DNA of 64,000 nucleotides from Pedobacter punctiformis (GCF_027213715.1 NZ_JAPWGM010000002.1:558001-622000), one strand, 5' to 3'; counted from the first letter of the stretch, positions 17,170-27,464 are shown. The notes: a model not told the origin generated them from the sequence alone. A program made the numbers and translations.

Positions 17170-17784
17170 TTAGATTTTTGCCCTCACCCTGCTTAATGTT
17201 TCCAATCTGATGGCTAAAAATGAAGCAATATATTTTAATGATACCCGGTTAATCAGGCCAGGGTAAGAAATCAGAAATCTCCTGTATCTTTTTTCTGCTG
17301 ATGATATGCGGCACAGGTAAGCACGCTCTTCTGCAGCCCGATAATACAATTCCATCATTTTCCGTCCAACAATATTTGCTTCTGCAAAATTTTCATATAA
17401 ATCATCGGATAATGAATGTGGAATGGCTATCAATTCTACATCTTCCAAAGCCTGTAAATATTCTAAAGATTCATTACCTAACCATAAATTACGGATGGTA
17501 CCCACCACCTCATCCTCTTTAGCGATCCAGGTGGTAATTTCAGTCTTTCCATCTCTTATAAAACCCCTGACTACCCCTTTAATAATTAAAAAAAGGTATT
17601 CGTTACGATCTAAAGGTGAAATCAGGAATTTATTTTTCTTGTAGTTTATTGGAAAGGTGTACAGATTTATTCTTTTTTCAATCTCCTCATTAAGTTCGTG
17701 GTATCTTTTGAAAATAGAAATTAATGGAGAAAAGTTATTATACCTCTTCCATTTATCTTTATCAGATAAATTTAATGCAATCAT
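17170..17784 (-). CDS. Crp/Fnr-family transcriptional regulator (paralogue 1)
   Basis: A 204-residue protein: an N-terminal cyclic-nucleotide-binding-like beta roll (about 30-135, FPINYKKNKFLISPLDRNEY) and a short C-terminal HTH (VSLKYIASFLAIRLETLSRV) with the Bacteroidota recognition pattern. The canonical cAMP phosphate-binding motif RxxA is not evident, so the ligand is unknown. Three close paralogues lie at 54.1, 54.9 and 62.8 kb. A 23-base dyad sits 22 bases upstream of its ATG, perhaps its own operator. Confidence 0.85.
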   Translation of the reverse strand: MIALNLSDKDKWKRYNNFSPLISIFKRYHELNEEIEKRINLYTFPINYKKNKFLISPLDRNEYLFLIIKGVVRGFIRDGKTEITTWIAKEDEVVGTIRNLWLGNESLEYLQALEDVELIAIPHSLSDDLYENFAEANIVGRKMMELYYRAAEERAYLCRISSAEKRYRRFLISYPGLINRVSLKYIASFLAIRLETLSRVRAKI

Positions 17785-17806
17785 TACTTCAGACTAGGGA
17801 TGGATG

Positions 17807-17829
17807 ATTTTTAACAGCTCGTTAAAAAT
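17807..17829. promoter_or_regulatory. Inverted repeat upstream of Crp/Fnr paralogue 1
   Basis: ATTTTTAAC (17807-17815), 5-base spacer, GTTAAAAAT (17821-17829): a perfect 9-base dyad just before the regulator gene. It may be an autoregulatory operator or an mRNA hairpin. Confidence 0.4.
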
Positions 17830-17900
17830 AATACTGTAAGTATAGCAAGATAGATTTACATAAAGAAGTTTTTTTTGATTTTAACCTGTAAATATTCGGC

Positions 17901-18752
17901 TTACAGAATTTTTTCTACGCCTAATCCAAAAAGTGCAAAATCATATTTTACAGGATCGTTATGATCAAATTGCCTTAAATGTTCAGTTAATTCGACAGCC
18001 GTTAACCAATCGGTTTGCTTTCTGTTAATTAAGCCTAAAAGCCTGCCGACTCTGTCAACATGAACATCGCAAGGACAAATCAGGTCTTTTGGTTTTAATA
18101 CATTCCAGATACCAAAATCTACTCCTTTATGGTCTTGTCTAACCATCCACCGTAAAAACATATTTAAACGTTTACAAGTCGATTTTTGTCTTGGCGAAGA
18201 AATATGTTTTTTTGTTCGGTGTGGAAAATCTTCGAGTGAAAAAAAATAAGACCGGAAATGATTTAAAGCTTCTTCAATACTAAAAGTAAGTTGAGCAGAG
18301 AGACAAACGTTCGAAAAATGATCGGTATCTTCTGAAGCTACGCCAGAATCTAAATAACCGGGTAAAAAGACATTATTGGAAGGCAAAAATGCTTGTTCCA
18401 AACTATCGAAGGCTGTATAATGTGCTTTAAAAAAGGAAATAAAATACAATAAATCTGTATCATTAAAAGTGCGGTGTTTAAAATTAAGCAACCGCTTTAA
18501 ATCGTTGTCTGTATGCTGGAGAACAAAATCATGAGGAGCATTATCCATACGCTCCAACAGTTCTCTGCATTTATTAATAATGGTTTTCCGTTGTCCCCAC
18601 GCCAAAACCGCAGCAAAGAAACCTGCTATTTCGATATCTTGTTTTCTTTGAAATAAATGAGGAATACAGACCGGATCGTTTGCTATAAAATCGGGACCGT
18701 TATATTGCTCAACTTTTTGATCAAGAAAATTCTGCAGCTCTAAAAAATCCAT
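17901..18752 (-). CDS. TIGR02757 family protein (HhH-GPD-like)
   Basis: I take the second Met (MDFLELQNFLDQKVEQYN) as start because family members begin here; an upstream Met at 18788 would add 12 residues. The protein keeps family landmarks: NDPVCIPHLFQRKQDIEIAG near the N-terminus, FFAAVLAWGQRKTII, and near the C-terminus LICPCDVHVDRVGRLLGLI. That last motif resembles the helix-hairpin-helix DNA glycosylase catalytic Asp region (DxHVxR). The function of TIGR02757 is unproven. Confidence 0.8.
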   Translation of the reverse strand: MDFLELQNFLDQKVEQYNGPDFIANDPVCIPHLFQRKQDIEIAGFFAAVLAWGQRKTIINKCRELLERMDNAPHDFVLQHTDNDLKRLLNFKHRTFNDTDLLYFISFFKAHYTAFDSLEQAFLPSNNVFLPGYLDSGVASEDTDHFSNVCLSAQLTFSIEEALNHFRSYFFSLEDFPHRTKKHISSPRQKSTCKRLNMFLRWMVRQDHKGVDFGIWNVLKPKDLICPCDVHVDRVGRLLGLINRKQTDWLTAVELTEHLRQFDHNDPVKYDFALFGLGVEKIL

Positions 18753-18847
18753 TAAACTAAATTGATATGATAATAAAAAGTCATTCAAAAAATACAGGTT
18801 ACACCCGTAATTTCTGAATGACTACAATATAATTAACAGAAAACAGG

Positions 18848-19987
18848 TTATTTTAAAGCGTTTTCTAAATCTTCCAATAAATCATCGATATCTTCCACAC
18901 CAACACTTAAACGCAAAAGATTATCTGTTACGCCTACTTTTTCTCTTTCTTCTTTCGGAATAGAGCCATGTGTCATCGTAGCCGGGTGATTTATTAACGA
19001 TTCTACCCCGCCTAATGATTCGGCCAGTGTAAATACGTTGAAGCTAGAAGAAATTCTAAATGTTTCCTCTAAATCAGCACCTTTTAAAGTAATAGAAATC
19101 ATTCCGCCAAAACCACGCATTTGTTTTTTAGCAACGGCATGATTAGGATGATCTTCAAAACCCGGCCAGTAAATTTTATCCACTTTTGGATGTGTTTTTA
19201 AAAAACGGGCAACACGTTCTCCGTTTTCACAATGCGCTTTCATACGCAAATGAAGGGTTTTAATACCCCTTAACACTAAAAAAGCATCCTGAGGGCCTGG
19301 TGTTGCACCACATGCATTATAAATAAACCAAAGATCTTTATAAAGTTTCTCATCATTGGTAACCAGTGCACCCATAACCACATCAGAGTGGCCACCAATG
19401 TACTTGGTTACGGAGTGCATCACAATATCAGCGCCCAAATCAATCGGGTTTTGTAAATATGGCGAAGCAAAGGTATTATCAACGGTTAAGATTAAGTTAT
19501 TTGCTTTGGATATTTTAGCAACACCCTCAATATCAATAATCTGCATAGTTGGATTAGTTGGTGTTTCTATCCAAACCAATTTTGTTTTTTCATTGATATA
19601 AGGCAGCATATTTTCAGGATTAGACAAATCAAGAAAATGGAATTTAATGCCGTAATTAGCAAATATCTTGGTAAAAATACGATAAGAACCGCCATATAAA
19701 TCGTTGCCTGTAATGACTTCATCACCAGGTTGCAAAAGTTTTAAAACCGCATCTGTTGCACCCATTCCACTTGAAAAAGCCAAACCATATTTAGCATTTT
19801 CTAAAGCAGCTAAGCAATCTTCTAAAGCTTTACGGGTTGGATTTGTACCTCTCGAATATTCAAAACCTTTATTATCTCCCGGAGACTTTTGCCAGTACGT
19901 TGACGTTTGATATATTGGGGTCATTACCGCACCTGTTGTCGGATCAGGTTCCTGACCAGCATGTATAGCTTTTGTTGCAAATTTCAT
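18848..19987 (-). CDS. Trans-sulfuration PLP enzyme (cystathionine gamma-synthase/lyase)
   Basis: A 379-residue Cys/Met-metabolism PLP enzyme. The start MKFATKAIHAGQEPDPTTGA is typical, the Tyr-rich YSRGTNPTRKALE motif and SGMGATDAVL follow, and the PLP lysine lies in HSVTKYIGGHSDV near residue 198. Members act as cystathionine gamma-synthase, beta-lyase or gamma-lyase; sequence alone does not fix which. The C-terminus has the typical SLGGVESLINHPATMTH. It lies just downstream of a hypothetical gene (33 bases) on the same strand. Confidence 0.9.
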   Translation of the reverse strand: MKFATKAIHAGQEPDPTTGAVMTPIYQTSTYWQKSPGDNKGFEYSRGTNPTRKALEDCLAALENAKYGLAFSSGMGATDAVLKLLQPGDEVITGNDLYGGSYRIFTKIFANYGIKFHFLDLSNPENMLPYINEKTKLVWIETPTNPTMQIIDIEGVAKISKANNLILTVDNTFASPYLQNPIDLGADIVMHSVTKYIGGHSDVVMGALVTNDEKLYKDLWFIYNACGATPGPQDAFLVLRGIKTLHLRMKAHCENGERVARFLKTHPKVDKIYWPGFEDHPNHAVAKKQMRGFGGMISITLKGADLEETFRISSSFNVFTLAESLGGVESLINHPATMTHGSIPKEEREKVGVTDNLLRLSVGVEDIDDLLEDLENALK

Positions 19988-20019
19988 TCTATTTAATTTT
20001 AAGTGGGAGAAATTAATCT

Positions 20020-20709
20020 TTAATCGTTTTGTTTTAGCTGAGCTTTAAATTGATAACCCAGTTGTTTTCCGGTTGGGTAACCGCTATTGCCCAACATAGA
20101 TTGTTTTTGATTTAATGTAATGGCTTTTTCGGTGGCCATTGGCTGAAGTAACAAATCGTCACTTAAGCAGTGTAAAATAGCTTTTTCGAAAATTTCTTTT
20201 AAAATGGTTTCTGATACAACGTTTGCGGATAAATCTTCGTATAAAAAGCCAAGCTGCCCCTCGCCTTCAACCATAAAATGTTGCTCTTTATTGACCAAAA
20301 TGCGGGCAATTAAAAATCCAACATCTGATAAACGATTGTATTTAATAGAGTCGGCTAAAAAATTATGAAGATATATAACACCAAAAAATGCTCTGGATTC
20401 GTCATCCTTAACATATTTGGTTTCGTAAATTGAATTGGCTTTATCAAAAGTAAAAATATTACTGTGCATAGAAATCACCAAAACATCTCCCGAAAACTTC
20501 AACTGAATTTCAAATTCATTGTTTTCTTTGTATACAATTTGTACCGAAATATCTTTATGGCTGTAATCTGCCTTTAATTGCTTTTCTATGCCACTTAAAG
20601 TCGATTTTGCAAGCTCAAATACTTCAACCGTGTTTCTATAAACCTGTTGTTTTAATGATGCCTTTTCTTCTAATTTATTTAATATCTGTTGATAAGGATT
20701 ATTGCTCAT
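20020..20709 (-). CDS. Conserved cytoplasmic protein of unknown function
   Basis: I chose the internal Met at 20709 (MSNNPYQQILNKLEEKASLK), giving 229 residues. The longer reading would overlap the 3' end of proS and begins with a non-protein-like segment. The protein is acidic, with a basic C-terminal tail (GNSGYPTGKQLGYQFKAQLK) and no motif that I recognise. It starts 25 bases after the proS stop and is probably co-transcribed with it. Confidence 0.7.
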   Translation of the reverse strand: MSNNPYQQILNKLEEKASLKQQVYRNTVEVFELAKSTLSGIEKQLKADYSHKDISVQIVYKENNEFEIQLKFSGDVLVISMHSNIFTFDKANSIYETKYVKDDESRAFFGVIYLHNFLADSIKYNRLSDVGFLIARILVNKEQHFMVEGEGQLGFLYEDLSANVVSETILKEIFEKAILHCLSDDLLLQPMATEKAITLNQKQSMLGNSGYPTGKQLGYQFKAQLKQND

Positions 20710-20734
20710 TAAGTTATTTTTTTCGTTTTCGACC

Positions 20735-22207
20735 TTAGTATGCTCTGGCAAACAAAACGCGTTGTGTAGATGCTTTACCTGAATAAATACAAACTCCATC
20801 TTCTAGTTTATTATCTAAAGGAATACAACGAATAGTTGCTTTCGTTTCTTCTTTTATCTTTTGTTCTGTTTCAGGTGTACCATCCCAGTGTGCAGAAATA
20901 AAACCTGCCTTTTCGTCCAGTAATTGTTTAAACTCATCATAACTATTGGCTTCGGTAATATGCTCATCACGGTAAGCCAGGGCTTTATTAAACATGCTGG
21001 TTTGAATATCTTCGAGTAATTTGATAATGTAAATATCCAATCCTTCCTGCGGAACAGTTTGTTTAACTTTAGTATCCCTTCTGGCAACCTCTACCGTTTT
21101 ATTTTCTAAATCGCGGCCTCCTATTGCAATACGGACAGGCACACCTTTTAATTCATAATCCGCAAATTTAAATCCAGGGCGTTGGGTGTCGCGGTCATCA
21201 TATTTTACAGAAACCCCAAAACCTTTTAAACGCATGGTTAACTCATTCACGTAGGCGGTAATTTTAGCTAAATCTTCTTCACCTTTATAAATTGGAACGA
21301 TAACAACCTGTATTGGAGCCAGTTTAGGTGGGATAATTAAACCAGAATCATCACTGTGTGCCATAATTAAAGCACCCATTAAACGGGTTGACACCCCCCA
21401 AGATGAGGCCCAAACGTAATCCAATTTACCATCTTTACCCGTAAATTTTACATCAAAAGCCTTGGCAAAATTTTGACCCAAAAAATGTGATGTTCCTGCC
21501 TGAAGCGCTTTTCCATCCTGCATTAAAGCTTCAATACAGTAGGTATCTAAAGCACCTGCAAATCTTTCATTCGGAGATTTACGGCCTCTGATTACCGGAA
21601 CAGCCAGCCAGTTTTCGGCAAAATCTGCATAGATGTGCAACATGCGTTCAGTTTCTTCAATTGCTTCCTGTGCAGTAGCGTGCGCCGTGTGCCCTTCCTG
21701 CCATAAAAATTCGGCAGTGCGAAGAAATAACCTGGTGCGCATTTCCCAACGCACAACATTTGCCCACTGGTTAATTAAAATTGGCAAATCACGGTAAGAC
21801 TGGATCCAGCCCTTGTAAGTGTTCCAGATAATGGTTTCGGAAGTTGGACGAACGATCAGTTCTTCTTCCAGTTTTGCGGTTTCATCAACAACAATATTGC
21901 CGTTACCATCATTTTTAAGACGGTAATGTGTTACAACCGCACATTCTGTCGCAAATCCCTCTACATGAGAGGCTTCCTTAGAAAAAAATGACTTTGGTAT
22001 GAACAACGGAAAATAAGCATTGCTGTGCCCGGTATCTTTAAACATTTTATCTAATACGGCCTGCATTTTTTCCCATATGGCATAGCCGTTTGGCTTAATA
22101 ACCATACATCCCCGAACTGCGGAATGTTCTGCTAAATCGGCTTTTATTACGATGTCGTTATACCATTGTGAATAATCTGCTGCTCTGCTTGTAATTTCTT
22201 TGCTCAT
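20735..22207 (-). CDS. proS: Prolyl-tRNA synthetase, short archaeal/eukaryal type
   Basis: The real start is Met at 22207 ([18 protein letters not shown]); the 18 upstream residues are not family-like. The 490-residue enzyme charges tRNA-Pro. Class II motifs are present: motif 2 around [19 protein letters not shown] and motif 3 near the C-terminal half. It lacks the internal INS editing domain of the E. coli type, and ends in ARAY, a typical C-terminus of this short type. A -7 box lies at 22259-22266. Confidence 0.93.
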   Translation of the reverse strand: MSKEITSRAADYSQWYNDIVIKADLAEHSAVRGCMVIKPNGYAIWEKMQAVLDKMFKDTGHSNAYFPLFIPKSFFSKEASHVEGFATECAVVTHYRLKNDGNGNIVVDETAKLEEELIVRPTSETIIWNTYKGWIQSYRDLPILINQWANVVRWEMRTRLFLRTAEFLWQEGHTAHATAQEAIEETERMLHIYADFAENWLAVPVIRGRKSPNERFAGALDTYCIEALMQDGKALQAGTSHFLGQNFAKAFDVKFTGKDGKLDYVWASSWGVSTRLMGALIMAHSDDSGLIIPPKLAPIQVVIVPIYKGEEDLAKITAYVNELTMRLKGFGVSVKYDDRDTQRPGFKFADYELKGVPVRIAIGGRDLENKTVEVARRDTKVKQTVPQEGLDIYIIKLLEDIQTSMFNKALAYRDEHITEANSYDEFKQLLDEKAGFISAHWDGTPETEQKIKEETKATIRCIPLDNKLEDGVCIYSGKASTQRVLFARAY

Positions 22208-22258
22208 AAATTGTATTTGGAACGTAAATTGTGTGTTAAATAATGTGAAACTTAAGGA

Positions 22259-22266
22259 CAAATTTA
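22259..22266 (-). promoter_or_regulatory. -7 box of proS
   Basis: Read on the minus strand this is TAAATTTG, a full match to TAnnTTTG, 51 bases before the proS ATG at 22207. Its position also argues against the longer start at 22261, which would begin within this element. Confidence 0.55.
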
Positions 22267-22404
22267 TAAATTTATGCCTACAAAACGATTAAGATTTGGT
22301 CAGCATTAATTTTATAACACTAAATTAACTGTTTTACATTGTTCAGGATACCAGAGGTATTCAACTTTTTAAGGATTGCACACACACAAACTAAATATAA
22401 CACA

Positions 22405-23400
22405 ATGAAACCAATTAAATTTTTACCCATTGTAATGATTGCCGCTGCTGGGTTGGTGGCATCATGCTCTACACCAAAATTGGCTCAAAATTCAGCCTCG
22501 GATGATGTATACAACACCGTTGCGAAAGCAAGGGAAATAGAACGCGTTGTGCCTCCTGCTCAACAGCAGCAACAGGGTCAGCAATATCAAACAGATTATG
22601 ATGACGAATATTATGGAACCAGTAATCCATACTATGATATGGACTATTCTTCCAGAATAAACCGTTTTTATAATGGTTATAGCTGGCAGGGATATTATGA
22701 TCCGTATTTTGATAATTATTACTACAACAACAATTACCTGGGTTATGGCCTTGGTGCGTATAATGGTTATGGATTAGGCTGGAATAGTGGTTTTGGCTGG
22801 AATATGGGCTTTGGTTGGGGCGGTGGCTTTTATGGCAATAACTGGGGCTACCCTAACTATGGCTGGAGCTCGTGGGGGCCATACTCTTACTACGACCGAT
22901 TTGGCTGGGGTGGTGGTTGGTACGGTGGTGGCTGGGGCATAGGCGGCGGCTACTATGGCGGCGGTATCTATACCAATCGCAGCAATTACCACAGACCGTC
23001 TTATACAGATAGAAACACGGTTAATTCGAATGGATATTATCCTGGTAACGGAGGTTCAAGATCGAGCGCAAATAATAATGGTCGTCCGAGCCGTGTAAGC
23101 AGTAACGGAACCGTAAATAACGGCATTGGTAATAATGGAGTGAACTATGGCAGACCTTCAAGAGTAGATAGCAGACCTGCGGGAAATGGCAACGTTTATC
23201 AGCAACGTCCATCCCGTGAATATATTCCTCAACAACAACCTTCAAGAACTGAGCAACGTCCATCACGTGACTACAGCCCACCTTCTCAACCATCGAGAAC
23301 AGAGAGCAGACCTAGTTATTCTCCTCCTGCTTCGTCTGGTGGCGGACAATCATCAGGCGGTGGTGGTGGTGGCAGACCATCAAGAAGCGGCAGGAATTAA
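22405..23400 (+). CDS. Lipoprotein with Gly/Tyr/Asn-rich low-complexity body
   Basis: The real start is ATG 22405, giving a signal peptide MKPIKFLPIVMIAAAGLVAS with Cys in the VASC lipobox; 331 residues in all. Residues about 55-200 are Tyr/Asn/Gly/Trp-rich (DEYYGTSNPYYDMDYSS, NNYYNNNYLGYGLGA) and later residues are Ser/Arg/Pro-rich repeats of RPSR type. It looks like a disordered or aggregating surface protein. No enzyme motif is seen. A FadL-type porin gene follows after 27 bases on the same strand and may be co-transcribed. Confidence 0.75.
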   Translation: MKPIKFLPIVMIAAAGLVASCSTPKLAQNSASDDVYNTVAKAREIERVVPPAQQQQQGQQYQTDYDDEYYGTSNPYYDMDYSSRINRFYNGYSWQGYYDPYFDNYYYNNNYLGYGLGAYNGYGLGWNSGFGWNMGFGWGGGFYGNNWGYPNYGWSSWGPYSYYDRFGWGGGWYGGGWGIGGGYYGGGIYTNRSNYHRPSYTDRNTVNSNGYYPGNGGSRSSANNNGRPSRVSSNGTVNNGIGNNGVNYGRPSRVDSRPAGNGNVYQQRPSREYIPQQQPSRTEQRPSRDYSPPSQPSRTESRPSYSPPASSGGGQSSGGGGGGRPSRSGRN

Positions 23401-23427
23401 TTTTAACCAATACACACACAAATAATT

Positions 23428-24930
23428 ATGAAAATTAAATATCTATTGGGTTTAGCATGTCTTTTGACGTGCTCCCAGATCAGCTATGCGCAATACGTAA
23501 CCGATGCTTTAAGGTTCTCACAAACAGATAATACCACTTCGTCAAGATTTAAAGCTTTGGGTGGCGCCCAAACAGCAGTTGGTGGCGACATTAGTTCGTT
23601 AAGTGGCAACCCTGCAGGATTAGGTTTATTTACAAAATCTGAAATTAGTTTCACCCCCTATTTTGGGTCTTATGGAAATGATGGGACTTATTTAGGAGAA
23701 ACCAGAAACGGAAATAAAAATCAGCTTGGAATTAGTCAGTTTGGCGGTGTTTTTTATGCCCCAACTTCTAAACAAAAGGGAGCAAATACTTCAGAGGGTA
23801 TATTAAGCTTTAACGTTGGTATTGGTTATAATAAAACCAATGATTTTAACAATAAGATCGTTTTTGGTGGCACCAACAATAGCAGCTCAATCGCTGACTT
23901 TTTTGCAGACCAGGCAAATGGATTAAGTTCTCCTCCTCCTACTGAAGCACAACTGAAAGCAGGATACGATGGCTATTCTGCTGGTTATGATCTTCCTTAT
24001 ACAGCTTTTGAAAACTACCTAATTGATTATAATAATGTAAATGGTGCATGGTCTCCATCAACCAATTTAGGGAACAAACAACTTAATACGGAAACCAGAA
24101 AAGGTTATCAATCAGAGTTTAATGTAGGTTTTGGTAGCAATTACTCTAATAAGCTTTATTTTGGAGCGACTTTATCGTTCACTTCTTTAAAGCTTACCTC
24201 AGACCGTGTATTTAACGAAACCGGTACAATTGGCACCAATGCTTACGATATGGACTTTACAGAAAGTACTGAGACAAAGGGTTCTGGCTTTAATGCTAAA
24301 CTGGGTTTAATTTATAAAATTAACAATGCTGTTAGAATTGGTGCTTCTTATAATACACCAACCTGGTACAATATTCAGGATAGTTACTTTCAGAATTTAG
24401 TTAATTATAAAAATACTTATAATGTACAAATCGATCCTTATAATGCTGAATTTAACCTTCGTACTCCGGGAAAAATAACAGCAGGTTTTGCTTTATTTGC
24501 AAACAACTTAGGCTTCCTTACTTTTGATGCTGATTACATTAACTATAAAGATATTAAATTAAGCAGCAGTGCAACTAATGATGCCAGTGTAATTGCTGCA
24601 AACAATAAAGACATACAGGATCTTTATCGTGATGCATTTAACATCAGGGTTGGTGCTGAAGGCAGATTGAGCGATAATTTTTCTTTAAGAGCCGGTTACA
24701 GCCAGTTAGGAAACCCTTATGAGGATAAATCTAATGATGCTTACCAAAGAAAAAGCATTAGTGGTGGTTTAGGTTACCGCAAAGATAATTTTTATGCAGA
24801 TGCTACTTTTGTAAACAGCAAGTATAACTCTTACTATAAAGCTTATGATCTTGTTGGCTTAGCAGCTCCAACTGCTTCAATTAAAAATACAACTAACGCA
24901 GTATATTTAACTTTAGGCGTAAGATTTTAA
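23428..24930 (+). CDS. FadL/OmpP1-like outer membrane porin
   Basis: A 500-residue outer-membrane protein. After a signal peptide (MKIKYLLGLACLLTCSQISYA) comes the family N-terminus RFKALGGAQTAVGGDISSLS and NPAGLGLFTKSEISF, which marks the FadL/Toluene_X (OMPP1) group. Alternating aromatic strands and a terminal aromatic residue (LTLGVRF) indicate a beta-barrel. It probably transports hydrophobic molecules; the substrate is unknown. It is followed by a strong bidirectional terminator. Confidence 0.85.
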   Translation: MKIKYLLGLACLLTCSQISYAQYVTDALRFSQTDNTTSSRFKALGGAQTAVGGDISSLSGNPAGLGLFTKSEISFTPYFGSYGNDGTYLGETRNGNKNQLGISQFGGVFYAPTSKQKGANTSEGILSFNVGIGYNKTNDFNNKIVFGGTNNSSSIADFFADQANGLSSPPPTEAQLKAGYDGYSAGYDLPYTAFENYLIDYNNVNGAWSPSTNLGNKQLNTETRKGYQSEFNVGFGSNYSNKLYFGATLSFTSLKLTSDRVFNETGTIGTNAYDMDFTESTETKGSGFNAKLGLIYKINNAVRIGASYNTPTWYNIQDSYFQNLVNYKNTYNVQIDPYNAEFNLRTPGKITAGFALFANNLGFLTFDADYINYKDIKLSSSATNDASVIAANNKDIQDLYRDAFNIRVGAEGRLSDNFSLRAGYSQLGNPYEDKSNDAYQRKSISGGLGYRKDNFYADATFVNSKYNSYYKAYDLVGLAAPTASIKNTTNAVYLTLGVRF

Positions 24931-24941
24931 TCGCATTCACT

Positions 24942-24985
24942 CCATAAAAAAAGTCCTGACTTATTGGTCAGGACTTTTTTTATGG
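24942..24985. terminator. Strong bidirectional terminator
   Basis: A perfect 19-base stem (24942-24960 with 24967-24985) encloses a 6-base loop TTATTG. A- and T-runs on both sides let it end the FadL-like gene (+) and the facing 810-residue gene (-), whose last codons overlap it. Confidence 0.95.
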
Positions 24986-27412
24986 ATTCTTAATTACAAT
25001 TTCTTTTTCTCCGTAAACTATTCCGTTTCTGCTCAGGCCCTGAACAATTATTTTAAATCTTCCGGTAAGGTCTCCGGCATTAAATGTAAGAGGCGTTTCT
25101 GCATTATTTATTCCGAATTGATAATTCCAGTAAACGGTAGGAAAGTTTATCGGTTCATTTTTATTATCTACATCAGCAATATAAAATTCTTTAGGAAGAT
25201 TTATGGTTTTTAAAAGTGTAATGTTTGGCGGTATCTCCTGCACCAAACAGCCTGTGTAAAAAATGGTTCCGTTTTCGCCAGAACGCCTATAGATTTTTCC
25301 CTTAACCGGTGCTTTGTTTTCGCGGTCATGCCAGTGATTCTCACAGTTTAGAATATTATATCTGCAAACATAATCACCACATTTATTGGCATATCCGTTC
25401 TTTTCAAATTCCAATCTCTCTTTATCTTTAACGGTTACCGTTACCTCTTTTAAATTAATTCCACCTCCCGGGTTAAAACTCTCATTTTCTTTATTGAGTA
25501 CACTTGTTTTATTAAAAACCGGATCGTAAGTTTTCGAAACAACATACTTTTTTATTTCTTCCAGCGGATCATTAACCTTAACCTCATATTGAAAATAATT
25601 TTTATTACTCAGGTTTAACCAGGCCTTACCGGAAGTCGATGATAATATGTTTGAGTAAGGAATGCTAAAATGCCCTGTACTGTCTGTATTAAGTATAAAA
25701 ATATTTTTATCCGAAAAAATGTTAAGTCCCATTGAAGTTTTTAAGGCCTTTTTATTTCTGGTTATTATTCCTGTAAGATCATAATTAGAGGTTAACGTAT
25801 TTAAATCCGGCATGTTTTGTTTCTCTGCCGGCCATAAATATTTTCTCCATCCCTTAACTAATAATACTGCATTAAGATAATCCGGATCAGAATATTTTAA
25901 TTGTTGTGTATGGCTTGGCAGCATACCCAAATGATATTGTAAATAAGCATAATCAATAATATTGAGGTTATTTTTTAAGGTAAACCTATTCCCCTGAACG
26001 CAGGCAACAGAAACCAGTCCGGGTATTAATTCATTATCTTTTCCAATGATTTTCAGTTTCAGATTTATTTTCTCTCTTGCATGATATGCTTCTTTATCCG
26101 CTTTAATTTCCATGCGGCTAATCTGATCGTAATGTGCAAAGAAAATTCTTTCTGCAAGAGGCTTATATAAACTATCTAAAATTGTTAATGTTTGTAAACC
26201 AACAGGAACTGAATCTAATTTAAACCGAACATTTTGAGCATGCCGACCAGTAAGATGAAGGCTGCTCTGTAAAAAAATCTGGTCAAAATTATGCACCAGA
26301 ACATGAATTTTCATATTGGATGAGCTCTCCAGTTTGGCCAGCAATTCATTTGCAACAACAGCTTCTCCTACTTTTATCGTTATGCCATTGGTTAAAGCCC
26401 TTGGCAAATTATAAACAACATCCTCCAGATCTTCCTGTAAAAGCTTAACCGTATATTGCTGATTAACAACCGGAATTATAAAAAAAGAACCTAGTCCATT
26501 TAAATTTGTAGCAATGGTATCTTTCGCAATTTTATTTTCAAATAATACAGCCTTGGCTTTAATTGAAGTTCCTTCTTCATCCTTAATTTCAAACCCAACC
26601 CGACATAAAAGTCCATTTACCAAATGACCTCCTTCCGGATAGAACTGCACCTTATATTTTTTACTTTTTAAAATGGGGAGATTTATTTTGACATATCTTG
26701 TTTGATTTCCCTTTTTGATGGAGACGGTTAATAAATTGTTTTCAGCATTAACCTTATCTGCCGGATAATTAATCATTAATTCTCCGATAACGCTACTTTT
26801 AGCACTTCCTTTTTGGAGTGTCTGATTGGTTCTGCCTATAATGTATTTAATTTCAGCATCCGGTACAAAATGGTTGTCGCTGGATATGGCTTTGAGTAAA
26901 GCCGTTCCATTTTTGGTTTGTTCATCATAACTTTTAAAAATAGATAAAGTGGCAACCAGTGGATTGGTTGTTGTTGACCTGATGGTTATGGGTTGTATAA
27001 ACTCTCCGTCAGGCTTTCCATTTACCTTAATATTTGTATTGGCAACAAAACTATAATCACTGCTTTGTAAAGAATCGGGTAATATTAAACTGCCGAAACA
27101 AAATCCTTCATTAATCAGAAACTTTTGTTGAAGCACTATTGTACTATCCTGATTATTAATTAAGGATAAATAGAGTGTATTATACTGATTTACATCCAAC
27201 ACAGAGGTAAGCAGATAGCCTGTAAACCAGACTTTATCATTATTTGTATAAACATTTTTATCAAAATGGATAAAAAGTTTTGAAGTATTGTGCCTTAAAC
27301 CGTAATGATGGAGATTACTGGCAATACTATCCAGCCCTGTTTCCTGAGCTTTAGATTTACTAAACGAAAAGATGAAGAATATTAAAAAAGCAAATAAAAA
27401 TCTTAACGACAT
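24980..27412 (-). CDS. Large secreted protein with MG2-like N-terminal domain
   Basis: An 810-residue protein with a signal peptide (MSLRFLFAFLIFFIFSFSKS). The opening KLFIHFDKNVYTNNDKVWFT is the MG2-like strand pattern (hxDKxxYxxxDxVWF) found in alpha-2-macroglobulin-like and Bacteroidota outer-surface proteins. A second beta-rich part follows, with segments such as LLKAISSDNHFVPDAEIKYI and later carboxypeptidase-regulatory-like strands (LTGIITRNKKALKTSMGLNI). No TonB plug is visible in the part I can read. It may be an envelope or secretion-linked protein; function is not known. Confidence 0.7.
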   Translation of the reverse strand: MSLRFLFAFLIFFIFSFSKSKAQETGLDSIASNLHHYGLRHNTSKLFIHFDKNVYTNNDKVWFTGYLLTSVLDVNQYNTLYLSLINNQDSTIVLQQKFLINEGFCFGSLILPDSLQSSDYSFVANTNIKVNGKPDGEFIQPITIRSTTTNPLVATLSIFKSYDEQTKNGTALLKAISSDNHFVPDAEIKYIIGRTNQTLQKGSAKSSVIGELMINYPADKVNAENNLLTVSIKKGNQTRYVKINLPILKSKKYKVQFYPEGGHLVNGLLCRVGFEIKDEEGTSIKAKAVLFENKIAKDTIATNLNGLGSFFIIPVVNQQYTVKLLQEDLEDVVYNLPRALTNGITIKVGEAVVANELLAKLESSSNMKIHVLVHNFDQIFLQSSLHLTGRHAQNVRFKLDSVPVGLQTLTILDSLYKPLAERIFFAHYDQISRMEIKADKEAYHAREKINLKLKIIGKDNELIPGLVSVACVQGNRFTLKNNLNIIDYAYLQYHLGMLPSHTQQLKYSDPDYLNAVLLVKGWRKYLWPAEKQNMPDLNTLTSNYDLTGIITRNKKALKTSMGLNIFSDKNIFILNTDSTGHFSIPYSNILSSTSGKAWLNLSNKNYFQYEVKVNDPLEEIKKYVVSKTYDPVFNKTSVLNKENESFNPGGGINLKEVTVTVKDKERLEFEKNGYANKCGDYVCRYNILNCENHWHDRENKAPVKGKIYRRSGENGTIFYTGCLVQEIPPNITLLKTINLPKEFYIADVDNKNEPINFPTVYWNYQFGINNAETPLTFNAGDLTGRFKIIVQGLSRNGIVYGEKEIVIKNP

Positions 27413-27464
27413 ATCGAATAATATGCCTAAAATTTAAAAAAATTAATTCAAATATTCAATTTAA

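Noticed and set aside
22774-23293. Antisense ORFs over the Gly/Tyr-rich lipoprotein
   Set aside because: They come from the biased composition of the sense gene and are not protein-like.
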